A stretch of 64,000 nt of DNA from CALBPI01 sp963922335. GTDB lineage: Bacteria > Pseudomonadota > Gammaproteobacteria > Steroidobacterales > Woeseiaceae. The translations under genes and the position numbers were made by a program. Below the pieces are notes generated by a model. It had not been told where the DNA came from. It did not search any database and worked only from the letters and a program-made list of their open reading frames with translations. The DNA is taken from NCBI GenBank assembly GCA_963922335.1, contig CAWUIB010000003.1:1-64000 (forward strand), written 5' to 3'. Shown piece after piece: positions 27,960 through 35,626 of the stretch (position 1 is its first letter; every line of letters starts with the position of its first letter).

Positions 27960-28529
27960 ATGACTATTTTCGAATACATCATGGTGATGGTATCCATCAT
28001 CCTTGCCCTGGCGTTGGCCCAATTGCTTCGTGCGATTGCCGAGTTATTCACCAACCCTCATCGCTATTGGGTTCATACGCTTTGGGTCATCATTCTGGTT
28101 CTGTTCGTAGTGCAGTTCTGGTGGGCTTATTGGGACTTCAACGTGGTCGAGACCTGGACCTTCGACCTTTACCTTGTAGTGCTGTTGGCGCCTATCCTTG
28201 TCTACTTGGAAGCGAACCTACTCGTCCCGGTCAATCGCGGTGAGGAGTATGATTGGAAATCCCACTTCAAGGACATCTATCGTTGGTTTTTTGGCTTTCT
28301 TGTCCTGATCATCGTTGCCGCGATCTTCGTCTCGGTGATCTTTCTTGATACGCCATTGCTGCATCCTTACCGCGCATTCCAGATCACCCTGCTTGCGCTT
28401 TCATTTGCGGGACTGGTCGCACAGAGCGACAGAGCCCAAGGCATCGTAGCGGTCGCCTACCTTTTCGTGTTCCTGATCAGCCAGGCGGTAGTGCGCATGA
28501 ACCTCGGCGTGCTCGCATTGCAAAGCTAG
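27960..28529 (+). CDS. Hypothetical membrane protein, about six helices
   Basis: A 189-residue protein that is almost entirely hydrophobic, starting MTIFEYIMVMVSIILALALAQLLR with a short aromatic-rich loop (FWWAYWDFNVVETWTF). I do not recognise a named family. It is 12 bases before the CPBP protease gene in the same direction and divergent from the histidine kinase. A GGTCGCGACC palindrome (27896-27905) lies in the divergent gap. Confidence 0.68.
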   Translation: MTIFEYIMVMVSIILALALAQLLRAIAELFTNPHRYWVHTLWVIILVLFVVQFWWAYWDFNVVETWTFDLYLVVLLAPILVYLEANLLVPVNRGEEYDWKSHFKDIYRWFFGFLVLIIVAAIFVSVIFLDTPLLHPYRAFQITLLALSFAGLVAQSDRAQGIVAVAYLFVFLISQAVVRMNLGVLALQS

Positions 28530-28541
28530 GCGCGAACCGAA

Positions 28542-29444
28542 ATGGACGAAACGCAGGAACCACTCTTCTCCAAGGTTCGTGTAATTCCTCTCGTCGCCAT
28601 ACTCCTGGTCAGTATGCTGTTTCTGCCTGGGTTTGAGCTGGTAGCCGCGCAGATTCCATTAGAGGCTCCGGATCACATTTGGTTACTTGCGCCTGTCTTC
28701 TATGCTCAAACTTTGATGGCCGTTGCGCTTATCGCGTGCACTCGGTATCCGGTGTCGATTCCGCTTTCGGATCTTCTCGGAAAGAAGCCGACCCTTTCTC
28801 AGACATTAGGCGGATTGTTGCTCAGCGCCTTTTTGTACTTTGTGTCGTGGGCCTCGTTGTACTTGGTGTTCCTGCCACTCTCCTTTTGGGTTCCTGAATT
28901 TGTGACCTTCTGGATTATCGAACTGCCTGATATCGTCTTTTTCGAATCCGGACGTCCATCTCTGCCGGGCAACCTGCTCAGCATCATCTCCTTGTCACTC
29001 CTGGCACCGATCACTGAGGAGTTCATCTTCCGCGGGGTTCTGCTCCACCGGTTCGCGCACAAGTACGGACTTCGGTCGGGCATTGTCTATTCATCATTGC
29101 TGTTCGGCCTGCTTCATCCTGACATTCTCGGTGCTTTTTTGTTCGGCGTCGGCATGTGCATTCTGTATCTGAGGACCCAGTCACTGTGGGTGCCGATGAT
29201 CTGTCATGGTGTTTACAACTTCGCGGTTTGGGCGCTGGACTTGGCCACTATTTCGATGGACGAATTCGGCTATTTTTACACGCTTGAGGACTTTCAAAAT
29301 GATTGGCCATACGGTCTGTCATCGGGACTGCTCGTTCTTGCTTGGGCGTGGTGGTATCTGCGCCGCAAGAGAGCATCAGTCTCATGGCGCTTACCTCCGG
29401 TTGGTATTCGCACACGCTCGTCCAACGGAGTGGTGAGCCAATGA
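28542..29444 (+). CDS. CPBP-family intramembrane glutamic protease
   Basis: A 300-residue polytopic membrane protein with the CPBP (Abi/Rce1) catalytic set: motif 1 E159-E160-x3-R164 (TEEFIFRG), motif 2 FGLLH (F188, H192), and a late H222 in ICHGVYNF. Such proteins cleave membrane substrates or mature peptides; the bacterial targets are mostly unknown. The long N-terminal extension of several helices before motif 1 is normal for the larger members. Probably co-transcribed with the membrane protein at 27960. Confidence 0.87.
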   Translation: MDETQEPLFSKVRVIPLVAILLVSMLFLPGFELVAAQIPLEAPDHIWLLAPVFYAQTLMAVALIACTRYPVSIPLSDLLGKKPTLSQTLGGLLLSAFLYFVSWASLYLVFLPLSFWVPEFVTFWIIELPDIVFFESGRPSLPGNLLSIISLSLLAPITEEFIFRGVLLHRFAHKYGLRSGIVYSSLLFGLLHPDILGAFLFGVGMCILYLRTQSLWVPMICHGVYNFAVWALDLATISMDEFGYFYTLEDFQNDWPYGLSSGLLVLAWAWWYLRRKRASVSWRLPPVGIRTRSSNGVVSQ

Positions 29445-29534
29445 CGCTCCGAAAGAGAGAGGTATGCCGCTAGCATTTGTTCCGATCTGGCGCCTGACGC
29501 ATACTCCCGAGCGGGTCACTTCTGAGTTCGTGCC

Positions 29535-29747
29535 TTGTCGAAGACAGCAATAAGAAGACTGGCGGTTGGCGTATTCGTGCTCAACCTGCTCGCAGTAACC
29601 TGGCCGCTGGCGGCGTATGTGCGCTCGCCGGACCCACAGGTTCTCGGTATACCCTTTTCCATGGCGTGGCCGATCGTGTGGATCATCATTGGCTGGATCA
29701 CGCTGTTCATTCTTGATCGCTCTGAAAAAAGAGACCGGAGCGAGTAG
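29535..29747 (+). CDS. DUF3311-like small membrane subunit of a sodium symporter
   Basis: A 70-residue protein with two membrane helices (AVGVFVLNLLAVTWPLAAYV and IVWIIIGWITLFIL) and a charged tail. Small proteins of this type commonly precede SSS-family symporters and are likely accessory subunits. The start is TTG at 29535: an in-frame TGA at 29523 leaves no other option. Its TAG shares one base with the GTG of the symporter, so the two are coupled. Confidence 0.75.
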   Translation: MSKTAIRRLAVGVFVLNLLAVTWPLAAYVRSPDPQVLGIPFSMAWPIVWIIIGWITLFILDRSEKRDRSE

Positions 29748-31234
29748 TGGATCAGTGGATCGTCATTTCGCTGATGATAGCGGCGTACCTGGTGCTGACC
29801 CTGTGGGTGGGTTTGCGCGCGGGGCGAGGAACATCCGCTACCGTTGACGGCTTCGTCGCTGGCGATCGCAACTTCGGCTTCCTCGTCATGTACTTTGTAA
29901 CCGGGGCGACTGTGTTCTCGGCCTTTGCATTTCTTGGCGGCCCAGGGTGGGCCTACTCTCGCGGCGCGGCGGCGTTCTACATTCTTTCCTACGGCGCTTT
30001 GGGCATGGCGCCGTGGTATGTGATTGGACCGAAGGCCGCTCGCATCGGTCGTCAACTGGGTCAGGTCACACAAGCTCAATTCCTGACCGGTCGATTCCGT
30101 TCACGTGGCCTGTCGGTGCTGATCACGCTCATCAGTATCGCGGCGCTGATTCCCTACATCACCTTGCAAATGCGTGGCGCCGGGATTGTGATCGAAGCGG
30201 TAACGGAAGGTCGCGTACCGTTGTGGCTCGGCGCGCTCGCAGCGTACGGCGTCGTGCTCGTCTATGTGTTGGTCAGCGGTGTCAGCGCAGTCGGTTGGAC
30301 CAATACGTTGCAAGGCATCTTCATGGTCATCATCGCGTGGAGTTTGGGGTTATATCTCCCCTATGCACTGTATGGCGGTATCGGTCCGATGTTCGACCAG
30401 ATTCTGGCAAACCGTCCGGAGCTCCTGAGACTGCCGGGACTAACCGCAAGTGGTACACCGTGGAACTGGGCCGGTTACAGCAGTGCGATTGTCGTCAGCG
30501 CCATCGGCATCACTATGTGGCCGCATCTGTTCATGAAGGCCTTTACCGCAAGGGATGAGCAAATCATTCGTCGGACGGTCGTATGGTTTCCGTCGTTCCA
30601 GTTGTTTCTGGTGCCGGCGTTCCTGATCGGTTTCGCTGGCGTGATGTTCGTCGACTCACTACCAGAGCCGGACTTCATTCTCCCCTATCTGATTCTGAAC
30701 GTGGATCTGCCCGTGCTTGTGGTCGGGCTGTTTTGTGCGGGCGCGCTCTCCGCATCCATGTCGACCGGAGATGCACTAATGCATGCCACCGCATCAGTTG
30801 CCGTTGAGGACGGATTGCGACCGTTCATGTCATTGAGCGAGAAGACACAGCGTCTTCTGATTCGTGTGCTGATCGTGGTGTTTGGGGCCGTCGCTTACTT
30901 CTTCGCGGTTTCCGAGTCGGTGTCCCTCGTTGTGCTCCTGCTCACGTCCTACGGGATCATCGCGCAGTTAGCGCCGCCGGTCGTGGCCGCGCTGTTCTGG
31001 CGAAGAGCGACAACACCCGGTGCGATTGCCGGGCTCGTTGCCGGCGCGATCACGGCACTCATTTTCTTTTTTCAGCCCGAACTCAAACCGATCGATTTGC
31101 ATGAAGGATTGTTCGGCCTCATTGTGCATGTGCCGGTTTTGATCATCGTGTCGTTGCTCACACCTGCACAGGATCATGACCAGGTCGAAGCCTACGTTAA
31201 CCCGCCGGTGGCCTCACCGAGCGCAGCGAATTAA
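29747..31234 (+). CDS. Sodium:solute symporter (SSS/SLC5 family)
   Basis: A 495-residue transporter with about 13 membrane helices. Family landmarks include GFVAGDRNFGF, YGALGMAPWYVIGPKA, the segment GVSAVGWTNTLQGIFMV and the sodium-site region GALSASMSTGDALMHATAS. It couples sodium entry to uptake of an organic solute such as a carboxylate, amino acid or pantothenate; the neighbouring peptidase and OPT genes make an amino-acid-related substrate attractive. Start GTG overlapping the small subunit stop. Confidence 0.92.
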   Translation: MDQWIVISLMIAAYLVLTLWVGLRAGRGTSATVDGFVAGDRNFGFLVMYFVTGATVFSAFAFLGGPGWAYSRGAAAFYILSYGALGMAPWYVIGPKAARIGRQLGQVTQAQFLTGRFRSRGLSVLITLISIAALIPYITLQMRGAGIVIEAVTEGRVPLWLGALAAYGVVLVYVLVSGVSAVGWTNTLQGIFMVIIAWSLGLYLPYALYGGIGPMFDQILANRPELLRLPGLTASGTPWNWAGYSSAIVVSAIGITMWPHLFMKAFTARDEQIIRRTVVWFPSFQLFLVPAFLIGFAGVMFVDSLPEPDFILPYLILNVDLPVLVVGLFCAGALSASMSTGDALMHATASVAVEDGLRPFMSLSEKTQRLLIRVLIVVFGAVAYFFAVSESVSLVVLLLTSYGIIAQLAPPVVAALFWRRATTPGAIAGLVAGAITALIFFFQPELKPIDLHEGLFGLIVHVPVLIIVSLLTPAQDHDQVEAYVNPPVASPSAAN

Positions 31235-31245
31235 GGACAAGCTCG

Positions 31246-32412
31246 ATGAATCCGGAAAGCTCGGTAGACATGCTCGCCCGACTGGTGGCGTTCCCGACTG
31301 TTTCACGCGACTCTAATTTGCCGCTGATCGATTGGGTCGAAAACTACCTTGAGCGGTTCGGCGCTCGATGCCGCCGTACCTGGAATGTTGAAGGCACCAA
31401 GGCCAATCTGATCGCAGCGATCGGTCCGGATGCGCCGGGTGGCGTCGTGCTCTCCGGGCATACCGACGTGGTCCCGATCGATGGACAAGACTGGCACACC
31501 GATCCTTTTTCACTGACAGAGCGCGATGGTTTGCTCTACGGTCGTGGCACCTGCGATATGAAAGGATTCTCCGCGGTCTTTCTGTCGCGACTACCGACGC
31601 TCGATATCGCTGCGATGGACAAGCCGTTGTATCTCGCGCTGTCTTATGACGAGGAGGTGGGTTGCCTCGGCATCGCCAGGATGGTGGAGGATGCATTCCA
31701 GCATTTCACCAAGCCGGACTACGCGATCATCGGCGAGCCGACGACGATGCAGGTCGTTCGAGCTCACAAGGCGATTAATGCATTCCGAACGGTCGTGACA
31801 GGCCAGGCAGCGCACTCCAGCCAGCCACATCGCGGTGCGGGCGCGATTTTTGCGGCGGCGCGCATCATTGAATATCTCGACAAGATCGGCAGATCACGTC
31901 GTGCGTCGCCGGACGAGTCAGGTTGTGAGCCGCCGTGGACGACCGTACAGGTCGGCATCATCGAGGGCGGCACCGCAGTCAACATACTGCCTTCGCATTG
32001 TGAGTTTCTCTGGGAGTACCGCAGCATGCCGGAGGAAGATCCGGACCTCATCATCAATACGCTGCAAGCCTTCATCGATGAAGAGGTGTTGCCGGACCTT
32101 CAGGAGTTCGCGCCGAATGCGAGTATCGAAACTGCGCGCATCGCCCAGGTACCGCCGTTGATCGCCGAGTCGGATGCCAAAGCAGAGCAATGGGTTCGCA
32201 CGTTGAGCGGTGTCCGCGAGGGCGGGACGGGCGCGGTGTCGTTTGCGACCGAAGGTGGAACATTCCAGCTTGCGGGCATCAGCACTGTTGTCTGCGGTCC
32301 CGGGTCCATCGATCAGGCCCATCAGCCGAACGAGTTTATTGACCCTGCGGAGCTCACCCGCTGCGAGGCGATGGTGGATGACGTCTTCCGTTACCTCTAC
32401 CGATCGAGCTGA
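31246..32412 (+). CDS. ArgE-like M20 deacylase (acetylornithine deacetylase family)
   Basis: A 388-residue M20 metallohydrolase. Metal and catalytic residues are visible: SGHTDVVPID (His, Asp), GRGTCDMKGF, the catalytic pair DEEVGC, an active-site EPT, and a late His in SIDQAHQPNEFI. The central dimerisation domain has VVTGQAAHSSQPHRG. Closest to ArgE (N-acetylornithine to ornithine), but membership of a transport operon rather than an arg cluster suggests it may deacylate an imported N-acyl amino acid or peptide. Confidence 0.88.
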   Translation: MNPESSVDMLARLVAFPTVSRDSNLPLIDWVENYLERFGARCRRTWNVEGTKANLIAAIGPDAPGGVVLSGHTDVVPIDGQDWHTDPFSLTERDGLLYGRGTCDMKGFSAVFLSRLPTLDIAAMDKPLYLALSYDEEVGCLGIARMVEDAFQHFTKPDYAIIGEPTTMQVVRAHKAINAFRTVVTGQAAHSSQPHRGAGAIFAAARIIEYLDKIGRSRRASPDESGCEPPWTTVQVGIIEGGTAVNILPSHCEFLWEYRSMPEEDPDLIINTLQAFIDEEVLPDLQEFAPNASIETARIAQVPPLIAESDAKAEQWVRTLSGVREGGTGAVSFATEGGTFQLAGISTVVCGPGSIDQAHQPNEFIDPAELTRCEAMVDDVFRYLYRSS

Positions 32413-32423
32413 CTTCACATGAT

Positions 32424-34193
32424 GTGGTAGTCTCCGCCACCGGAAAGAGAAGTGAGGGGACGACACTGAACTCACCGGCTAAGGCAATCAGGGCCTATCC
32501 TGAACTCACCTGGGTAGCGGTCATTGTTGGATGGATTCTCGGCGTCATCATCGCTGTCTCCATCGGCTATGCTGCGCTCATTCTCGGCTTTTCGATTGAG
32601 GGGTCGGAGCTCGCCGCAATTCTCGGCTTCGGCATCCTGCGTGGTTTGCTGCGCCGCAAAAGCATCATCGAGAACAATATTGTTCAGACGATCGCTTCGG
32701 GTGTGAACGGCGCCTCCTCGGGCATGATGTTCTCTGTGCCCGCCATTTTCCTGCTGGGCTACAGCGACCGATTCGATCCGATGATTCTCACCTTTGGGTG
32801 TATTGCAGGCGCCTTTCTGGGTATCGCGTTCATCGTCCCGCTGCGAAAACACATGATCGATTATGAACGGCTGACCTATCCGGGTGGCGTGGCCGTCGCG
32901 ACGATTTTGAAGTCTCCGGGGGCTGGCGTTCGTAAGGCGATTATTCTGGTTATCGCGGCGTTGGTAAGCGCCACTGTTCATGCGATTACGATCAAGACCG
33001 GTGTGTCGAACTGGAACGTCGGTGCGCTGATCGGTATGCCCGATTTCATGAACGGCATTTGGTATATCTCGCTGATGACCATAGGCGTTGGCTTTATCGC
33101 CGGTCGAGGCGGCATCGCCTTTATCATCGGCGGCTTTGTGGCCTATTGGTTCCTGTCTCCTCTGCTCGCAGCGACGGGCAGTTTCCCGGTTGACGCTGCT
33201 GGTGCTGTAATCAGCGATCCGAATTCGCTGCGCCTCACGTTATACCGACCGCTCGGTATCGGGATGCTCATCGGTGGCGCGATCATGGGCGTCATACTGG
33301 CGGCGCCTTTGATCAAGAGCGCGATCAAGTCCATGCAGAAAGCGGCGGAAGTTGATACCCGCGCTGCGGGCGACGAGATGCCGATCAAGCTGCTCTACAT
33401 CGCGGTTGCTGGCGCAGTGGTCCTGCTGAGCTTCATGGCCGTGACCGCTGTCGAATCGATCTCGGTCGCGGGCGGCATCGTCATGGCGCTGCTCGGCACT
33501 CTGTGGATCTGGATGGCCGGCATCATTCTCTCTGAGGCAATTGGCCGCACGAACTGGTCTCCATTGTCAGGAATGACACTGGTGGGCATCACGCTGCTGA
33601 TCGTCATGACACAAGCATTGGGCATGGATCGAGCGGATTCGATCGTGGCCGCGATCATGGTTGGGGCTGCAATGTGTGTCGCGATGTCGCAGGCAACGGA
33701 TCTGATGCTGGATCTCAAGACAGGCTATCTCGTCGGCGCGACACCGCGCATGCAGCAAATGGGTCAGTTCATTGGCGCCTGGCTTGGACCGATCGTCGTG
33801 ATCTTCGTGATATTCGCGCTACATGAAGCGTACGGACTTGGCAGCGATCGTCTCCCAGCACCGCAGGCACAAGCGCTCGCCAGTACGGTCGACGGCATCA
33901 TGGGTGGTGATGTCCCAACGCAGAAATACGCTGCCGGCGCTGTACTCGGGGCTGTACTTTCCGCGTTGATGGGCGGTCTTGGGATTACGGTAGGTCTCGG
34001 TTTCTACCTGCCTTTCAATATTGTTCTGACGTATGCGCTTGGCACGTTGGGTAGAGAGCTATCCGACCGCTTAAAGGGTAAAGACTGGTCCGATAATGTC
34101 GGCATACCGATAGCTGCGGGACTCATTGTTGGTGAGGCGCTGGTAGGCGTCGGCGATGCGATATCTGTCGTACTCAAGGGGACGGGCGCATGA
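32424..34193 (+). CDS. OPT-family oligopeptide transporter
   Basis: A 589-residue transporter with about 14-16 membrane helices. OPT landmarks include LTYPGGVAVATILKS, GGIAFIIGG, the metal/peptide segment MSQATDLMLDLKTGYLVGATPRMQQ and PFNIVLTYALG near the C-terminus. Prokaryotic members import peptides or metal chelates with protons. The start is uncertain: GTG at 32424 has no ribosome site, whereas GAGGGG (32454-32459) sits six bases before a CTG at 32466 that would give a 575-residue protein. Confidence 0.9.
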   Translation: MVVSATGKRSEGTTLNSPAKAIRAYPELTWVAVIVGWILGVIIAVSIGYAALILGFSIEGSELAAILGFGILRGLLRRKSIIENNIVQTIASGVNGASSGMMFSVPAIFLLGYSDRFDPMILTFGCIAGAFLGIAFIVPLRKHMIDYERLTYPGGVAVATILKSPGAGVRKAIILVIAALVSATVHAITIKTGVSNWNVGALIGMPDFMNGIWYISLMTIGVGFIAGRGGIAFIIGGFVAYWFLSPLLAATGSFPVDAAGAVISDPNSLRLTLYRPLGIGMLIGGAIMGVILAAPLIKSAIKSMQKAAEVDTRAAGDEMPIKLLYIAVAGAVVLLSFMAVTAVESISVAGGIVMALLGTLWIWMAGIILSEAIGRTNWSPLSGMTLVGITLLIVMTQALGMDRADSIVAAIMVGAAMCVAMSQATDLMLDLKTGYLVGATPRMQQMGQFIGAWLGPIVVIFVIFALHEAYGLGSDRLPAPQAQALASTVDGIMGGDVPTQKYAAGAVLGAVLSALMGGLGITVGLGFYLPFNIVLTYALGTLGRELSDRLKGKDWSDNVGIPIAAGLIVGEALVGVGDAISVVLKGTGA

Positions 34194-34720
34194 AGAATCT
34201 AGCCTACTTGTTGCTGGCTGCCGGTTTTTTGGGCGGTGCTTTCGTCACGTCTTTAGATGTCACCGAAGTCGACTGGCTGTGGTTCGCAATTGCGTCGATC
34301 GCCGCTGCCGCAGGCGTTGTGCTCGCGAAGCGAACCGATCGAGCCGCAGCGATGGACCAGACCTTACTCGATAGCAACCGAACGGAGCTGAACGAGGCGT
34401 TGCAGGGTTTGTTGAGCAATCTGCGCCAAGAGACGGATGGTGAGATTCGAACCGGCCAGGCATTGCTCGATTGGATCGATACGAAGTTGCGCCCTGATCT
34501 GCGCCGATTCGCGGAAGCGCGCGAGAGTTTGGTTCACCTCTATGGCCTGCAGGCCTATGCCGACATCATGAGCGAGTTCGCTGCCGGTGAGCGGTATATC
34601 AATCGGGTATGGTCATCGATGGCAGACGGCTACGTTGAAGAAGCCACCACCTACCTGGCACGTGCGCTGTCTCAGTTCGAAGATGCGCAGCGCCTGTCGA
34701 AGGCTGCCGGAGATGCCTGA
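34190..34720 (+). CDS. Membrane-anchored coiled-coil protein, unknown
   Basis: A 176-residue protein with two short membrane helices at the N-terminus (AYLLLAAGFLGGAFVTSL, WLWFAIASIAAAAGVVLA) and a long helical cytoplasmic part with a cluster of charged heptads. ATG overlaps the OPT stop (ATGA), which suggests a transporter accessory protein. No named family recognised. Confidence 0.7.
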   Translation: MKNLAYLLLAAGFLGGAFVTSLDVTEVDWLWFAIASIAAAAGVVLAKRTDRAAAMDQTLLDSNRTELNEALQGLLSNLRQETDGEIRTGQALLDWIDTKLRPDLRRFAEARESLVHLYGLQAYADIMSEFAAGERYINRVWSSMADGYVEEATTYLARALSQFEDAQRLSKAAGDA

Positions 34721-35051
34721 GATTTCGTTCGATGATTTTATGAAGGTCGAACTGCGCGTTGGACAGGTCGTATCTGCAGAGGTTTTTGCGAAGGCGCGTA
34801 AACCTGCCTACATCCTGCATATCGACTTCGGTGACGAACTGGGGGTTCGTAAATCAAGCGCACAGATCACCGACCTCTACACCACGGAAACACTGATCGG
34901 AAAACAGGTGGTTGCCGTCGTGAATTTTCCACGCAAGCAAATCGGTCCGATCCAGTCGGAGTGTCTCGTCACCGGTTTTCATAATGATGACGGTGAGGTA
35001 GCGCTTTGCGTTCCCGATCAGTCGGTGCCACTCGGCACACGCTTGCTGTAG
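34713..35051 (+). CDS. csaA: CsaA-like tRNA-binding domain protein
   Basis: A 112-residue protein that is just an EMAPII/tRNA-binding OB fold: FMKVELRVGQVVSAEVF, YILHIDFGDELGVRKSSAQI, VNFPRKQIGPIQSECLVTGF. CsaA is described as an export-related chaperone that also binds tRNA. Full family length. It overlaps the previous gene by 8 bases and ends the operon begun at 29535. Confidence 0.93.
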   Translation: MPEISFDDFMKVELRVGQVVSAEVFAKARKPAYILHIDFGDELGVRKSSAQITDLYTTETLIGKQVVAVVNFPRKQIGPIQSECLVTGFHNDDGEVALCVPDQSVPLGTRLL

Positions 35052-35101
35052 GTCTTGCGACCGAGGTGGCGAGCCGCATTCACGAAGACAAGGTTTTGCC
35101 G

Positions 35102-35131
35102 TTGACATATTTGCACAAATAAACAAATAAT
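35102..35131 (+). promoter_or_regulatory. ArsR promoter with overlapping palindromic operator
   Basis: TTGACA (35102-35107, perfect -35) and AATAAT (35126-35131, 5 of 6 to -10) are 18 bases apart. The inverted repeat TATTTG (35108-35113) and CAAATA (35124-35129), spaced by 10 bases, fills the spacer and the -10, the expected place for an ArsR/SmtB-type repressor. Transcription would begin at or within a base or two of the ATG at 35137, and no ribosome site is present, which predicts a leaderless message. Confidence 0.72.
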
Positions 35132-35136
35132 TACCT

Positions 35137-35424
35137 ATGGACGAACCACAACGTCAAGAACTGGCAGACCTTCTTAAGGCACTGGGCGAATTCAATCGCT
35201 TATCGCTGGTGTATGAGTTGTGTCAGTGCAGTGCTCCGCAGAACGCAATGTGTCTATGTGATTGCTGCAGTGTGGATTCGTCTGTCGTCTCGCGTCACCT
35301 GAAGGTGCTCGCCCAGCAGGGTGTGGTGCAGATGGAGAAAAAAGGACGTGAGCGTGTGTACTCCCTCAATCGTGGTGACATCGCAGATAAGCTGCGTGCG
35401 CTCGCCGATCAGATTGAGGGCTAG
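35137..35424 (+). CDS. arsR: ArsR-family metalloid-responsive repressor
   Basis: A 95-residue winged-helix repressor. The recognition helix region VDSSVVSRHLKVLAQQGVV and wing KKGRERVYSL are standard. In the alpha3 helix it carries C39-L-C41-D-C43-C44; C39, C41 and C44 align with the three arsenite-binding cysteines of E. coli ArsR (CVCDLC), with one extra cysteine, and C29 and C31 add more thiols. It probably senses As(III), Sb(III) or another thiophilic metal. It is preceded by its own operator and followed 26 bases later by a cysteine-rich peptide gene, the likely target of control. No arsB, arsC or arsM is in this window. Confidence 0.9.
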   Translation: MDEPQRQELADLLKALGEFNRLSLVYELCQCSAPQNAMCLCDCCSVDSSVVSRHLKVLAQQGVVQMEKKGRERVYSLNRGDIADKLRALADQIEG

Positions 35425-35450
35425 ATTGAGAACCCACAGAGGTAACGGTC

Positions 35451-35546
35451 ATGACCGACGAGAAAAAGTGTAAATGCGATTGCGAATCCACCAAATGCTG
35501 CGAAGAAAAGCGTTGCGAATGCTGCGCGGAGCGCTGCTGCTGCTGA
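35451..35546 (+). CDS. Cysteine-rich metallothionein-like micropeptide
   Basis: A 31-residue frame, ATG to TGA, preceded by AGAGGT (35438-35443) at ideal distance. It begins MTDEKKCKCDC and ends CCAERCCC; 11 of 31 residues are cysteine in C-x-C and C-C groups (residues 7, 9, 11, 16, 17, 22, 24, 25, 29-31), with the rest mostly charged. There are no aromatic residues. This composition is that of a metallothionein or thiol metal buffer, but I know no family with this exact pattern. Co-directional with arsR, so induction by metalloid is the simplest idea; binding of As(III), Cu(I) or Zn(II) is inference. Confidence 0.75.
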   Translation: MTDEKKCKCDCESTKCCEEKRCECCAERCCC

Positions 35547-35626
35547 GTTTTGCTATGTGCAGGGCGACAGCGTAATCTTCCGAACGCTCGCCTAACTGAC
35601 AAATAACGACAACGGGAGGCAGACCC

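Noticed and set aside
31299..31314. TGTTTCACGCGACTCT, a partial parS-like site
   Set aside because: It matches the 16-base parS palindrome at only about 12 positions, its second half is broken, and it lies inside coding sequence of the ArgE-like gene far from parB.
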